Of a stretch of 64,000 bases of DNA, positions 44,183 to 57,300 are shown one piece after another (position 1 is the first letter of the stretch; every line of letters begins with the position of its first letter). The notes below the pieces were generated by a model. It did no database searches. It saw only the letters and a program-made list of their open reading frames with translations, and was not told the origin of the DNA. The stretch comes from Echiichthys vipera (taxonomy: Eukaryota; Chordata; Actinopteri; Perciformes; Trachinidae), in assembly GCA_963691815.1 (NCBI GenBank), contig OY829645.1, positions 15,604,848-15,668,847 on the forward strand, written 5' to 3'. Made by a program: the position numbers and the translations under genes.

Positions 44183-44687
44183 TAGGGCTGGACTGATAAT
44201 GAATTTTTGAGACAAATACTGTCGATTTCAGAGGGGAAAGAATCACAGATTACTCATTTCCAGCCGATATGGTGCTGGCTGTAATGAATAAAGACCTTTT
44301 CTATGTACCAATATGACTCTGCTGAGGGACTCAGAAGGCTGCTTTACTTAATAAAATAACTTAAAAATAAAATATTAAATAATAATATCTATCATTACAC
44401 ATGTACTTCAACCAGTTCTAGAAATTAAATATATATATAAAATGTTCAGTATCAGTCAACTTCTGAACGATAAGAATAAGATCCGATTATCTATAAGAAT
44501 AAATAAAATAAACTTAATATTTTATGAAATACTTTCCAATATCATCTCAAGCATTGCTGTCTGCATTATATGTTCTGTAAAAAACAAAAGGAACATGTTA
44601 GAAAACATTCACACTGATACTGATATGTCTATAAAAGGTCATTGCCGGCTGATATTATCAGCAAACCGATATATTGGCCTGGCTCTA
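44183..44687. mobile_element. TIR element between copies B and C
   Basis: Left end TAGGGCTGGACTGATAATGA; the complement of the right end is TAGAGCCAGGCCAATATATC. hAT-like MITE. Confidence 0.6.
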
Positions 44688-47099
44688 CCTTACTGAAATA
44701 AAGCCTTCAAAACTAGGAAAAGAAATATATGTTCTCATATCACAGTATCAATATAATATTGACATAAAAATGTAGATCTAATCGCATATTAATTAAAATG
44801 TTGACCTAATGATGGTGCTGGACGAAAAGTTATTGTCTGTAATAGATGTTATTGCAATGCATCCAAGACATTTCACTCAGAACAACAAATGTCAGCCTCA
44901 TGGTGGGGCTAGGTGAATGGTCAGGGGATCGACGCATTCATTAGGATTCATCATCTGGGCACCATGAATGTTTTTAACAAATGTAATGTCAATACAGATG
45001 TTGGCAAGACATTTCATTAAAAAACAAAAGGTTACAATCGATGCAAAAGTTATATGATATTTTCAGTCTGGACCAAAGTGAGCAGAGCCATCCACAGAGC
45101 CATGCCTCTGGCGGGGTTTAAAAAACAACAACACGAAAACATGCCAGGTTACAATGATCCAAAATATCAAACGGACTCAGGCACTGGCATGTCTCTGCCC
45201 ATATTTATCCTAGCCTTCCGGCAAAATCCAACCATTCATCATTCTTTAACAGCAAATGCTCGCCCCCAGAAATACCTCAAGTTTCTTCTTTATATTCTGT
45301 CTAAATATTTTTTGGGCTACACTTATACAAGCATCTGACTATGAAGTGCCTTATAATCAAGCGTGCCACATGGCCCTGGCAAACTGTTAGTGCATGTGGA
45401 GTTAAAAAATGGAAACGCATAATAAATGCCTACTTCCTCTTTGCCAACTGTCATATGGCTTCAAATTTCTGTTTTAGTACAAGCATGTGTTTGCAACGCT
45501 TTCACAGGATATGGCAAGTCTATTATTGACAGTCATAAGTGATAAAAATTTCATTTGCATGTGCAACCTTGCAAACAACTGTGCATCTTCCTGTGTTAAG
45601 TCCTAGGAGATACTAATATTATCAGTGGCCACATGGCATCTAGTTACTACAAACACAGCTCTTTATGGGGAGTTTATTGTACTAGGCTTTGACATTTAAA
45701 AGCCTCTAACCCCATGCCAACAGTATTTCACAATTCCTTGTAGTGTTACGCTTAGAAAAAACATTGCACATATTGGCTGTTGTTTACATACATTTTGGAA
45801 GAGGTTTCCCTTAATCAGACAAATTAAAAGACACCTTCCTTTGACAACATAATGTAAAAAGATAGATACTGCAGTTGCTTTTTCAGAACTTGGTCAGATG
45901 GTGTAGTTAATTGTAACAATTGGACTTTTCTATGAACAAATGGTTAATGAAAAAAAAAAAGGTTGCCAACATCCATATGGGGTTACAAACATCTATGTTG
46001 TGTTGTGTTGCATTGTGAAATGTCAGGTTGTTTGTCATTGTTTTGCAGGATAGAATTCAAGGCTCCTGACTTCAGTGACCTTGTGCAATAAATGCCTTCA
46101 AGAACATCAAGCCTCTCATATCAACTTCCCATGCCTGAGAACAGCCAGAGTTCTTGGGGCACACATACACTTTTATTACACTGCTTGAAATATCTACACA
46201 CACATAATCGTGCTCAAACTAGGCATAGCTCTGTTATTACGAAGATCACAATAACTGGGCTGTGGTTTAAAGTGCCAGCAGCCCAGACTCCATGAGGAAT
46301 CTGAATGACTTCTCACATGTAATTTAATATCCTCAAGGTGATTCATGTTGTGTGCATAACATATACATATTTCACATTACTGAAAAGTACAGTAAAACAG
46401 TACTGCACTCAATAGAAGAGATTCCATCCAACTGATCGTTTTCTGTAATGTTAATAAAATAGTGCTGTGTTCAGAATTACAGTTGGCCCACCTCATCTTT
46501 ACACAAGTCTGACATCACGCTGCGTTATTTCAGCCACCTATTAAAAACAAAATGTATCTAACAGCTGGTCATATCTACCAAACTAATAAAATTGAGACTG
46601 TGCAGCAACGTGGAGCCAAAATTAAATACTAGTGGACCTGAAACCTGTCATCTGTAGATATAGAGGTGGTCTGATTTTTTTCTCCGTACTGTATAATGCC
46701 AACAGTGAAGCTGGTCTTTAATAAAATACCTTTAGAAGATATATGAGAAAACCCTCAGCTAAGCCTAAGCCATAAGCTTATGAATCCTAATATTCATTTC
46801 TTACAAAATTTAATAGATAGGCAGATAACAGTATTTAGTGATTACAATAATGATTAAAACATGTTGGCTAACTGAATATTCAATTAGCTGTTTTTTTAAT
46901 TATTGATTTCAGGGAAGACTGCAAACACAATACTTTGATGAATGGATATATCTGTATTTTTCTGTGAGGCCTGGATAAACATAATGGAGAATCCATAAAC
47001 GAAAAAACAAAAACTCAGCTACTTTAAAAGTAATAAAGTCATATATTGATTCCAAGATCAGATCTAATCTTTTTATAAGATTGTCCTGTTATATGTAAC

Positions 47100-47330
47100 T
47101 GTGTGTTTTGCTGTTGTATGTCAATCAGATATCCTTCGAGAATGAAACCCTGTGTCTAAATAAAGGTTCAATAGAAAAAATAAAAAATAAAAAATCTCCC
47201 AACATATTCTCATCAGTAGGTTCATATGATATCCTACGAAATATGAGGTTCTATTTAACGTTGTCAATGCTGTGACAGTTATGTTTAGGCATCAAAATGT
47301 GACGTTTCGGGTTAAGCATCAAAACAACTT
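47100..47330. repeat. retroelement tail and adjoining dispersed repeat
   Basis: CTAAATAAAGGTTCAATAG plus an A-rich tail, then ACATATTCTCATCAGTAGGT, a phrase seen in other fish repeats. Weak. Confidence 0.3.
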
Positions 47331-48289
47331 GGTTAGGATTTGAAAAAATGTCGTGGTGTGGCTTAGTTCTTCCAGTCCCATGGGTTAAAGTCCTGTGTTT
47401 TGGGACCCATCCACCATCCCAGCCTCTCATCCATATGCAAAGTGCTCTTATACTACATTGTCTGATTTCTTTTGTTGCTTTGAACAGAATTTCTACTGTT
47501 ACAGAAACGTGGACTAAACACAAATTTCACTGCCTTTCTTTTAAAAGTTTTATGTATGAACAGTGAATGAGGACAGCCTGAATCTCCAAAGACAAGTCTG
47601 TGGTACACAATTACACAAGGATCCTGGGCTCATGCGGTTATCTGTGTATTATGCTAACAGTTGCATGCAAGACTTCTTAGACACCCAATAAACACATGGT
47701 ATTCTTAGTTGGTGTCAATAGGAGTCATTAGTGCATCTAAATATTAACATAATACTTTGTTGTTGTCATAATTTCATTAGAGTGTCATCACAAGCATACT
47801 TGGCTGTCAACACTTTTTCTTAGTTGCAGCTTCACAATCCATGTGTGATAACACTGACTGATATACTGACAAATCTAACAGCAAAAAGGAAAGACAAAGC
47901 ACTAATTGAAAAAAAATAAAGCTAACTTCCACATCTCTCTTGCTTAGGTTTGCCTTGCCAAATTTAGGTAGTCAGCTGCAAACGTTGTAAATGATCCTGT
48001 GAAATGAACAGTATACCAATCATTAAGAAAAACTATAAAAAAAACTATAAAGTCACCTCAAAAGTAAAATTTCATTTACATTTTTATATCATGATAAGAA
48101 CTGGCTTGATTCCATTTTGCAGATGGAAAATGTAAATCATTCAGACCAAGCGTATGCATTCGTCAGAAGCGGTCAAAGTCATGGTCATCACATCGTGCTT
48201 GTAGCTTTGGCTTTCCTCCCCACCCCCTTGCTAGAGGTTGTGATTTATGCCAAAAACAAAAAAGCAATCCCCTTTCTTGGCAGGCACCA

Positions 48290-48425
48290 TGTCTGACAAC
48301 GTGGGTGCTTGTTGCAGAGTCACTGGCATTCCTGTAAGGGTTTAATAGCTTAAAGACCAGGGAGGCAACACTCAAATACCACACTGGGAAGCAGCACCAC
48401 TCAAAAGGATCACAGGAGTACTGAG
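48290..48425 (+). other. possible non-coding first exon of copy C
   Basis: Ends at a near-perfect donor (GAG then gtaagt). The upstream flank has a C-rich stretch and a CAAAAACAAAAAAGC string resembling the region before the putative first exon of A. The 5' end is undefined. Confidence 0.35.
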
Positions 48426-50299
48426 GTAAGTTCATCATTCATCTTACATACAACACTCTCTTAGATGGAGGTGTCAAGTATTGAAATAATCCTGGGCTGA
48501 TTCAATCTTAAGTCCAAAGATAACACTGAGTTAATGTGGCAAACTGTAGAAAGTGTTTACCTATACACATAATAGAGATGCCTTGTTTTAGTGAGTGCTC
48601 TGACATGTACAGTGCAGTATTGTAGTTTCCTATCATTCACATTATTTAAAAGCAAAGTAGAATGGCTTCCAGATGTTACTGCTTGAATGTTTACTTTTCA
48701 AAATGTTGCGTAGGTTTAAAGTTTGAGCAAATTTTAACGAGAAGTCCAAAAGTTATCTGAGTCATTTAATAGGAACTTGCAAAATGCAAATATTTGCTAA
48801 TGCACACCCCCAATAGCAATAGTTTCTTACTTCAGTTCAACAATTCAGTTTAACTGGTTTAGTTTGTGTGATCAGATGGCAAATCAAATAATTGATTCAT
48901 TTTCAAAAATCGATTTATAAACATATAATGGCTACAGTCCTTTGACAACTTTGTGGCTATTTTTTTCTTATTTCTCCAGTTTTGATTTTTACTGAAAGAG
49001 ATACATTGCAAACCATAAAATCACTCTGTAACTAAGGCAAAATGAGATTGTGGTAATAATCCAACTTAAGCAAACCCGTCACTGTCAGCTGCACATGCTT
49101 AGCATCAACGTCAACTCTGTAGATAGCCACATGCTTTCTGACCATGCCCTTAGTAATGTCTTGCTTTTAATCATTTTTATGATGTGCTCAGTCTCTTGAG
49201 TTCTGTGCTGTATTTCAGCGCTGGTCACATAAGCAGCTGGTAGTGTTCACAGCAACACAGGCCTCATGAATTCCATAAAAAAAACAAGCAAGGAGCTCTC
49301 ACAGCAAAGAGTTTGTTCTCTTAGGACCATATCTATCTACAATCTAAAGAAAACAGCCAACCTTTTTACATTTAAAATTTAAGAGTGCAGTTTAATGTAC
49401 AAAAAATAAGTTCATCATATTTAATATGGTATACAGTTACAGCATAATTTATGTTTCCATGTGCATTACCACTTTAGAAGTGAAATTATTTAGAGACTGA
49501 TTTAGTTGTTGGATTGGAACAAAGTTAAGTGCAAACTGAAAACTATGTCAAGTGCTGGGGTGTAATAAGAATCAATAATATATTAAAACATCAATTATAT
49601 AGTGACTCAATAATGTGATACACAGTCTTCAGACTTGCTTTACTGAGCAGGTTTCATCACATTACGACTCACTCATAATGTCAACAGTGATTTAAAAGCA
49701 TATTAAGATGTTCGAGATAGGATGTTCACAGTTTTATGTGGCATGTGACATATCGTATGACGATCCGGTTTTCTCATCTTCCAACAGCCGTGGTCCATTG
49801 ACGGCCAAGAATATCACGCGCCTATACTGGGTGGTGCTAGATTTGTACTGATTCTATACATGAGAAGAGAAATAATTTGAATGTGTCTACTTATAAATAA
49901 AAACTGTGGCAACGGTTTCATAGAACATTAATTAATGCTGATAAATCTTGTGACTTTTAATTTCATCTTCTATAGTATGTATGTCAATAAAAGGCTCCTT
50001 TTTCCCAATCATAAACCTGATGCCCCATCATTTAACTGAACTTATTTTGGTTGCAATAATCTGGTAGAATCATTTTATATTAATAATAAAAATAAACTAT
50101 ACTTCTCAAAACAAAGTTACAACAGGGTTGTACAGGGTTGACCATGATTAAAACAGATTAATTAATGTGTCTATATGTTGGCACGATGCAAAATTGAGAT
50201 CTTCATCTTTAATTCACGTTTAAGTTCTGAAATAACACTTGCTGGTACAGTAACTCATGGCAGGAAGATACAGTAGCATGTAATCAATTCTGTCAATGT

Positions 50300-51060
50300 T
50301 TTATTAAATTCAAATTAGCTTTATTGGCATGACAGATCAAACACCTACAAAAATTAATAATCATGAACAATCAACATGTAAAACTTTGACAGATGTAGCC
50401 CAAATAATAAGAAACATGTATAGAGCTTGTGTGACTTAATTCGTGACAACAGTCAACATACTTTGCAATTAATATTGCACTCTCCTGCAAAGATACATCG
50501 GGCAGTTTCCGAAGATTGGGGAGATGGCTCAATTCTGTATGACCAGGCTGTATCCACTCAGTCTGTACAGTGTCAATGTTTTCGTTAACTTTCCATCAGC
50601 CCCGGTAGTCAGGTACTCTGAATGCCACCATGTCCTCTCTGTTTAGGGTCAAATAGAATTCTAATTTACTTTTTGATTTGCTGGTTTCCTTCCACTATTT
50701 GATATCATTTTCTTTATGTTTTGATATTGATTTGTGGCTGAACACTGTGTGTAACTGTCCTGAAGCCCTGGTGTATGTGGGCAGAGCTTCAGGACCAGCT
50801 GGCAAAGAGGATGCTCTTCTTTAACATTCAGTTGGTCAGTTGTTCATTCAGCCTCTTTCTCAGTATGTCGTGCAAGTGTCTCTTCTGTTCACATTGAGGT
50901 ATAAGGAGCTTAAGGTGGGTGCAGTACTGCAATTTCACCCTGCTCTGCTATTAGATCAGAAATGCATAGCTCAGCCTATGCAGAGCACACAGTCCAGTCA
51001 TGCCTTACCGAAGCTCTACTGTGTACCAGTTTGGTATAGTTGGGCATATAAAGTATACAG
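50300..51060 (-). mobile_element. possible antisense LINE remnant
   Basis: Starts with AAATTCAAATTAGCTTTATT, the complement of a typical LINE tail, followed by sequence with no host exon. No clear coding motif survives. Confidence 0.3.
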
Positions 51061-51072
51061 ACTAAGGTGAAG

Positions 51073-51693
51073 GGCTCTTAGGTCATACTCACACTGTCCT
51101 CCCGGTCCGCGACCCGGGCTTTAGGGTACTTGTCCCCCCTCCCTCTCCCCCCCGCGCCCCAGCCCCGTTTGTACTCACACTGCCAGGGCCGGCCCATTCT
51201 TCTTGCTGTCCATACGCCATCACGCCGTAACACGTCACACGCATTGATCGCGTGTGTGTGGCTTTGTTTACAAATCTTTCCACGGACCTCTGAGTTTTTG
51301 TGCGTCTTGTCGACTGTTTTTGAATATTTTCATCCGACCAAATCTGCAGTAAACACTCCACCTCCGCATCACACCAACGTGAACCTTTCACCGCCATTGT
51401 TGTTGTTGTTAAATGTCCGCGCATGGTCCGTCCTTCTATTTACATGTCCGAACAGGCGGACATAACGCTACTGCCGTAGGGCTCGTGCTCGTGCTCATGC
51501 ACGTGCGCACGCTCGTGCTCGTACATGTGCAAACGGCTCCGCTAAAGCCCACCTCTTTCAAGCGGGCCGTGGACGGCCCGCTGGCCGCAGTTGTGTGCGG
51601 AGCGGGTGCACTCACACTGCTTAAAGGTACTAGGCTTTAGCTGAAAAACAGGTTTTGGCCGCGGCCAAAAGGACAGTGTGAGTAGGCTCTTAG
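51073..51693. mobile_element. GC-rich TIR element with direct-repeat flanks
   Basis: Direct repeats GGCTCTTAG at 51073-51081 and 51685-51693 flank inverted ends TACTCACACTGTCC and GGACAGTGTGAGTA. The interior is CpG- and GC-rich in an AT-rich spacer and carries a MYB-like fragment on the minus strand. Confidence 0.75.
51089..51424 (-). pseudogene. MYB/SANT-like DNA-binding fragment inside the TIR element
   Basis: The minus-strand frame includes SRWCDAEVECLLQIWSDENI then Arg/Lys-rich residues. The W..AEV..LL.IW.D..I pattern is that of MYB/SANT-like domains found in PIF/Harbinger-type transposons and in host genes derived from them. Only the N-terminal part is recognisable; it then becomes low-complexity. 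No intact gene is claimed. Confidence 0.45.
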
Positions 51694-54307
51694 TCTAAAA
51701 GTGCACAAGTAGTTGTCGTTGGCATGAAAAACCTATGATTTCACATTCCCTCCGACAATGCTCATTAAATATGTATTGAAAAAGACAATTACACAAGTAA
51801 AAACAAAATGAGAATCTAAGACTAATATTAGATTTGAATTATAGGACTAAAATATAAACATAATAAAATAAATGAATACATAAGTAAATTCATGAAGGCA
51901 ATATTTGCAAATGATTAAACTTAAAGTAAACAGAATGTAAACTGTTTGTAAAAACAGTAAGTAATAGAATAAGGTAGTGACAGTCTAATGGAAAGATGAT
52001 GAGGTTAAACTTATGTTTGCTTGAGGTAGACAAACAATTTGGGGAATGTGTAAACAGGATTCTTTCTTATCTTGGTAAGAGTACTCTCGACCACTCGTAA
52101 AATGTTCTCTTATCTAAGGTAAGAGGAAACCCATGAGTGCTAACAAAATAAGAACAAATCGTGGATGTTTGTTTATTTATCCCAATGTCTCACATGAACT
52201 CAAGAGCATATTTAGTCTGCAATGGGATTGTTTTAATACATTTTCAATAAAATCGATACAAATATGTAATATGTATATCTGTGTGTGGCGTTGATGTAAG
52301 TGGTGGCTGCAAATTACAACCAACATTTGAGAACATGAACATCTCTCCACCAAAGCTATAAAACAAAGAGCTTGGACAACAAAGGTTACAGGAAATAATA
52401 ACAAATTCATGAAGCTATACCAGAAAACATATTCTAGCTCCAGGCAATGCACTGCCTGTTGTCACAGTCACCCTTATTTCAAAACTAACATTTGAACCTA
52501 CACTGCCATTAAGATGAGTCATGCAACAGAGAATGGCTGGAAAAGATGAGATTTTCAAGGAAAATTTACCCCAAGATTTCCTTCTCTATTACCTGATTTT
52601 GTGATATGTGTGTATATTGACTAACAGGCAGGCCACTCTAGCAGCAAGGACACAGGTTTAAACATTAACAGCTAGCATTTACCAAAATCTGTAAGCTAAA
52701 CTTTCTCGGGAAGCCAAGACCAAATTTAATAGAAGTGGAAGTTTTCAAGGATATATTTATTGCTACTCATCGAAGGAGGTAAACTAAACTTGTAACCATA
52801 AACCATTTTTTTCTTAAAATGTTGAAACCCAAAATGGTGAATAACACAGAAACACATTGCTCCATAGCAAAAACAACTTACTGTGCTGATTTTATGTAAA
52901 CAAGGAATTATGAAATACTGGAAAACTTGGCAATGATACATTTGAGAGCAGCATAAGAAATGCATCCTTTTGTTGGATTAAATTGACTGTCACATCAGTA
53001 AATATTACAGGATGATGTTGTACTGGATGATTGTACGTTGTACAAATGAAGAAAATAAATTTCCCATTGACTAACTTTAAATTAGCAGGATTAAGTCAAA
53101 TGAAAATGAAAATAGCCCATCTTCTCGTTGATGGTCTTGTTTGCTCAAGTAAGTCATTTTAAATACATTAATATTAAACTGAGACTGGTATCATAAACAG
53201 TTAAAAACTAATTGCAGATTATTTAATATTTAATATGTGTCATATACGTAGTTGGCTTTCTAAAAATATATATATATCTAGGAATCTCTTTAAACAAGAG
53301 CAACGGTGACCCCATCACAATTAATGATCCATCAGTCTATTTTTGCTAAGTGATGTGTCATCTAAGTTTAGCAACCTCAAGGTAATGAAAGATTGCTGTA
53401 TGTACGAGTAGAGATCCCTGATGCGACTGGATCTGACAGATCATAAAAACATGTAAATTCTATAAGCATCCCGACAGCCTGCTGCAGCTTAAAGTGACAT
53501 CAAAAACCCTTGAATAATAAAAAGTGGCAAGAAATTTCATCATGAGGGTGATGAAATTCAACACTCTAATTTTTAAGTGACTTCTAATTTTGAGAGGATT
53601 TTTATTCAGGGGGCTCTGATAACACTCACACACAGCATATAGCACATGATCATTTTTGGAGTCTTTAATTTTATGCTTACAGTATGCAGTTAAATCATAA
53701 CCAGGTAATATTTGGCAGAGCGTCTTTTTTTCTTTCAATAAAAAGACAAAACATTTGCTATCAAAGGTTTTACTTTTGTCTCAATTCATAATCTAGTTAC
53801 CTGTTTTCTGAGAAGCTGGAACTCTCTTACTTTTGAATTTTGTTTACATAATCAGGACCTCCAGGAACTTGTGCTCTTGTGAACAGTGAAGACAAATTTG
53901 ACTAATCAATCATTACTCAAGGGGATTGCAGTTTTTGCATTGTCTCCACAATATCTCAGCATACAACCGGAGAAGATAATTTGCAAATTCAGCCAAACAC
54001 TTCACTTTTCTGCATAAAGTGATCCAATAAAGAAAGTCTTAATTTGTGTGTTCAATGTCAAGGAAACTTTCTTGCCGTCAACTGAGGCTCTCCAGCTGGG
54101 CTTCCTCTACCTAAACTGAATCTATCTAAAACAATCTCTTTCCACAATACTGAAGATTTATGGCAAAAGGACACTTGAAAGATACAAATTAATTATACAT
54201 TGTATTCTGAAAAAAATAAGAAAAAACGAACTCTGCCTCTCTGCTATTTAAATGGATCAGCAGAACCATAAATACTATACTTAAATTCCCTCTGTTATCT
54301 ATTGCAG

Positions 54308-54398
54308 TTGGGGAAATCTTGCTGAATCAATCCAGGAATCAAAGGACCCAAGATGTTTCAAAGATCAAAAGTGACGGATGGAACAGGCACTGGCCAAG
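54308..54398 (+). CDS. igfn1: copy C exon 1 with start codon
   Basis: Acceptor attgcag, 45 bases of UTR, ATG at 54353 (A at -3), donor gtatgc. Encodes MFQRSKVTDGTGTGQ, phase 1 out. Confidence 0.8.
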
Positions 54399-57300
54399 GT
54401 ATGCACTAAAATGTGCTCTCATGTTCTACTAGCCTGGCATAGCCTGACGTGCATATTAGTCTGGAAGCCTCTCAGTTCATTTTTGATGTTCAAGGGTCGT
54501 TATCAACAGTGCAAAAAAGAGCAAACTGCTTCTGGATACAATTGGGTAGACCTACAACCAATCAGATCATAAAAATTGAACTACAACCAATCTGATAATA
54601 AAACATGACCTACAACCAATCAGATCATAACACATGACCTACAAGTTTGGTCAGTGTAAAACAACGGAAGCCGGGTCACAAACTTTCTCAAATTAGAATT
54701 TAACAGCACACTAAAATTTGTTCCTGAAAACTTGTTATGCGAGAAATAGATAATACAGGAAAATAATATTGAGTATTATGCGCCTGAAGATCTGCACTGA
54801 ACAGACCTGCAGACTGGACTGTGACACCAACATGAGATAAACGGTTGTGATAAGTCTGTACAATGTCAAGCTGCTGGAAATATGTCTGTACAGGAGAGAA
54901 CCAGACCTATCTACCAGAATAAATGAAACATGAGTTTGGCACATTTGTCTGTTCTCTGGAGGAATGTCTAATCAAGTTTACTTTTGTTCTTTTTCTCCAA
55001 ACTCTGAAAGTCAGTGAAAAACACAGAGGTTCTGATCTCCATGACAGAGATCCTCACCTCTGTAATAAGATGTCACATCCAGATCAGGGTCTAACATAAT
55101 TTATATAAATTAGGCTGACATCTATTTGTGAATAAATCTCAAGTAAACTGTGTATTTCTATGTCTGTCATGATGTGACACGACTCCAATCAGGCTGACTT
55201 TATTCAGAAAGTTCAAGGCTGCAATTTGTCCATCAACAACCATATTTAGACTTTACAAGAGTACATGAATAGCTTATTAAAGGCCAACAGGAGCTCATAA
55301 AGAAGGTAGACATGCATTGCAGACTGATCATAACACCGTACACTGAGGAACATATAAACTTTACAGGGTTAAAGCTCCAGTGCACCAGAAAGTGAGAATG
55401 TGTTTTGTGCATTGATACGTTACACTGCATATTTCCCTTTGCATAGCGCTGCAATCTGACATAGACAATCAAACAAACTGCGTAAGACATTACAGTTAAC
55501 TGTGCTGCACCATGCAGTAGCATGTTATTTCCTGACCACGAGTTGAAATATTTACCTCGAATAAATAATTCAAATGTCCATACTATGCTGAAATGTGCTG
55601 TTTAACATGTGTTTTATCAGATCCTGAAGCAGAGAATGGTAAAGAAGGTAGGCTTAGCAGACAGCAGAAAAGCCGTCAGCAGCTATCTGTTTCTCTCCCC
55701 CAACTGCTCACAAAGGCATGAAGAACTGATGTGCAACGGATTTATTAATATACTGTATGAGCGTACATATATTGTGTACGTAGATATGTAGGTGCAATGC
55801 GTCACTACATATCTGTTCCCGGGTTGAATTTAAGGCATGGATTCCCAAAGAAAAGGGTTATAAAGTGTTTTGAACACGTGAAACAAGATAGCCTTCTACA
55901 CCAGAGCCGCACAGACATACAGCTCTGAATGATGAACTGATACAGTGAGTAACATTAAACATTCTAATACATTGTGCGTTGTGCAGCATGATCTATGAGG
56001 GTGATGATTTGATTACAAAACAAAAGATATACACAATGTGATATTATCAAGGTCATGTTTTTTATTCTCTTCACTTTTTAAGTGTCAAATGTGTTGACAC
56101 TGACATTTCATTTTTCCACTGCCAACAGTGGGGATAAAGAAAAAATCTAGGGTCCCTGGGGTGATGATTACACAGTTTATCGAGACGCTGCCAGAGGGAA
56201 AGAGCCATCCAGACTTCACCCGCAAGCCAATTGCTTTGACCATCCAAGAGGGTAAGACTGATAGGATAAGAATAATTAAAAAAGTTAATATCACAAAATA
56301 TCCCAAGGTGAAATGTCAATGATTCTGTGCAATGGGACAGTGGGAGCAGAGTCCTGTCGTTCAATACTCAGCCTCCTGTGTCGGTCAGATTAAATTAAAC
56401 AAACGCTGACTTTGATTTAAAATCAGGAAAAGAGAGATTAATGGAGATTATCAAAAATGTGTTAGTATCATTCTGTACAAGACAATATTACAAATCAATA
56501 ATCATACCAAAGAACACAGAAATATTTAAATAAATATGTCAGTATCTGTTTCTTGTGTTTCCCATAAAAGGAATATGAGGTGACGTTGTCTGCATTTTTT
56601 TTTTTCTTACAGGCAAATTTGCTTTTTTTAAAGCGATTGTCACTGGAGACCCAAAGCCGACTGTAACATGGAGCAGAAATAATGGAGATGTGTCTGATAT
56701 GGCAAGATTTCAGACTAAATACGATCCCAATTCCAATGAGCATACATTTGAGGCAAGTAATAATGGCTATCAAATCACAGTAATACTATACAGCAACATG
56801 CTGATGTAAAGAAGCTGTAAAAATAGCAGAAAAAATAGATAAATAGGAGAGGAGAGAGAGAGGGGGTAAAAATAAGTCACTATTTGATTATGTCAATGCC
56901 ATCTAGTGTTCTGATCCATCAGTTTGCTTTGCCAATTATTTTCTCTACAATATGGGGATTTCAGGCTCCCTGAGAGGAGCACACTCAACATCAAGCCAGT
57001 TTCATGAAATGGACTGGACACGTCCACCCACATATCAACTGTCAAGTCACTACTGTTTGAAACTAGAAATGTGAAATAAAAGCCATGCGATTACACATCG
57101 GAAAGGCCATCTACCAATCAGTCAGTGTGCAGAGCCTGTGACTGCTCTAGAGTTTTTGAATCAAACTGTTCTGTTGTGTACAAGATGTCACAAAGGGAAT
57201 CATACCTTTTTTATCACTATGTATTGGATACCATCCAGGGGTACTATACTGGTGGGTTTCTCTGCTGTTGCCAAGGCGGTACAAGGGAAGAATGTTGGGA

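Larger units (their letters stand above)
43544..48289. other. spacer between copies B and C
   Basis: Contains the TIR element 44183-44687 and weak repeats near 47100. Short open frames look random. Confidence 0.6.
48426..54307 (+). other. putative 5' UTR intron of copy C
   Basis: 5.9 kb; holds the possible LINE remnant and the GC-rich TIR element. No host exon seen. Confidence 0.35.
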
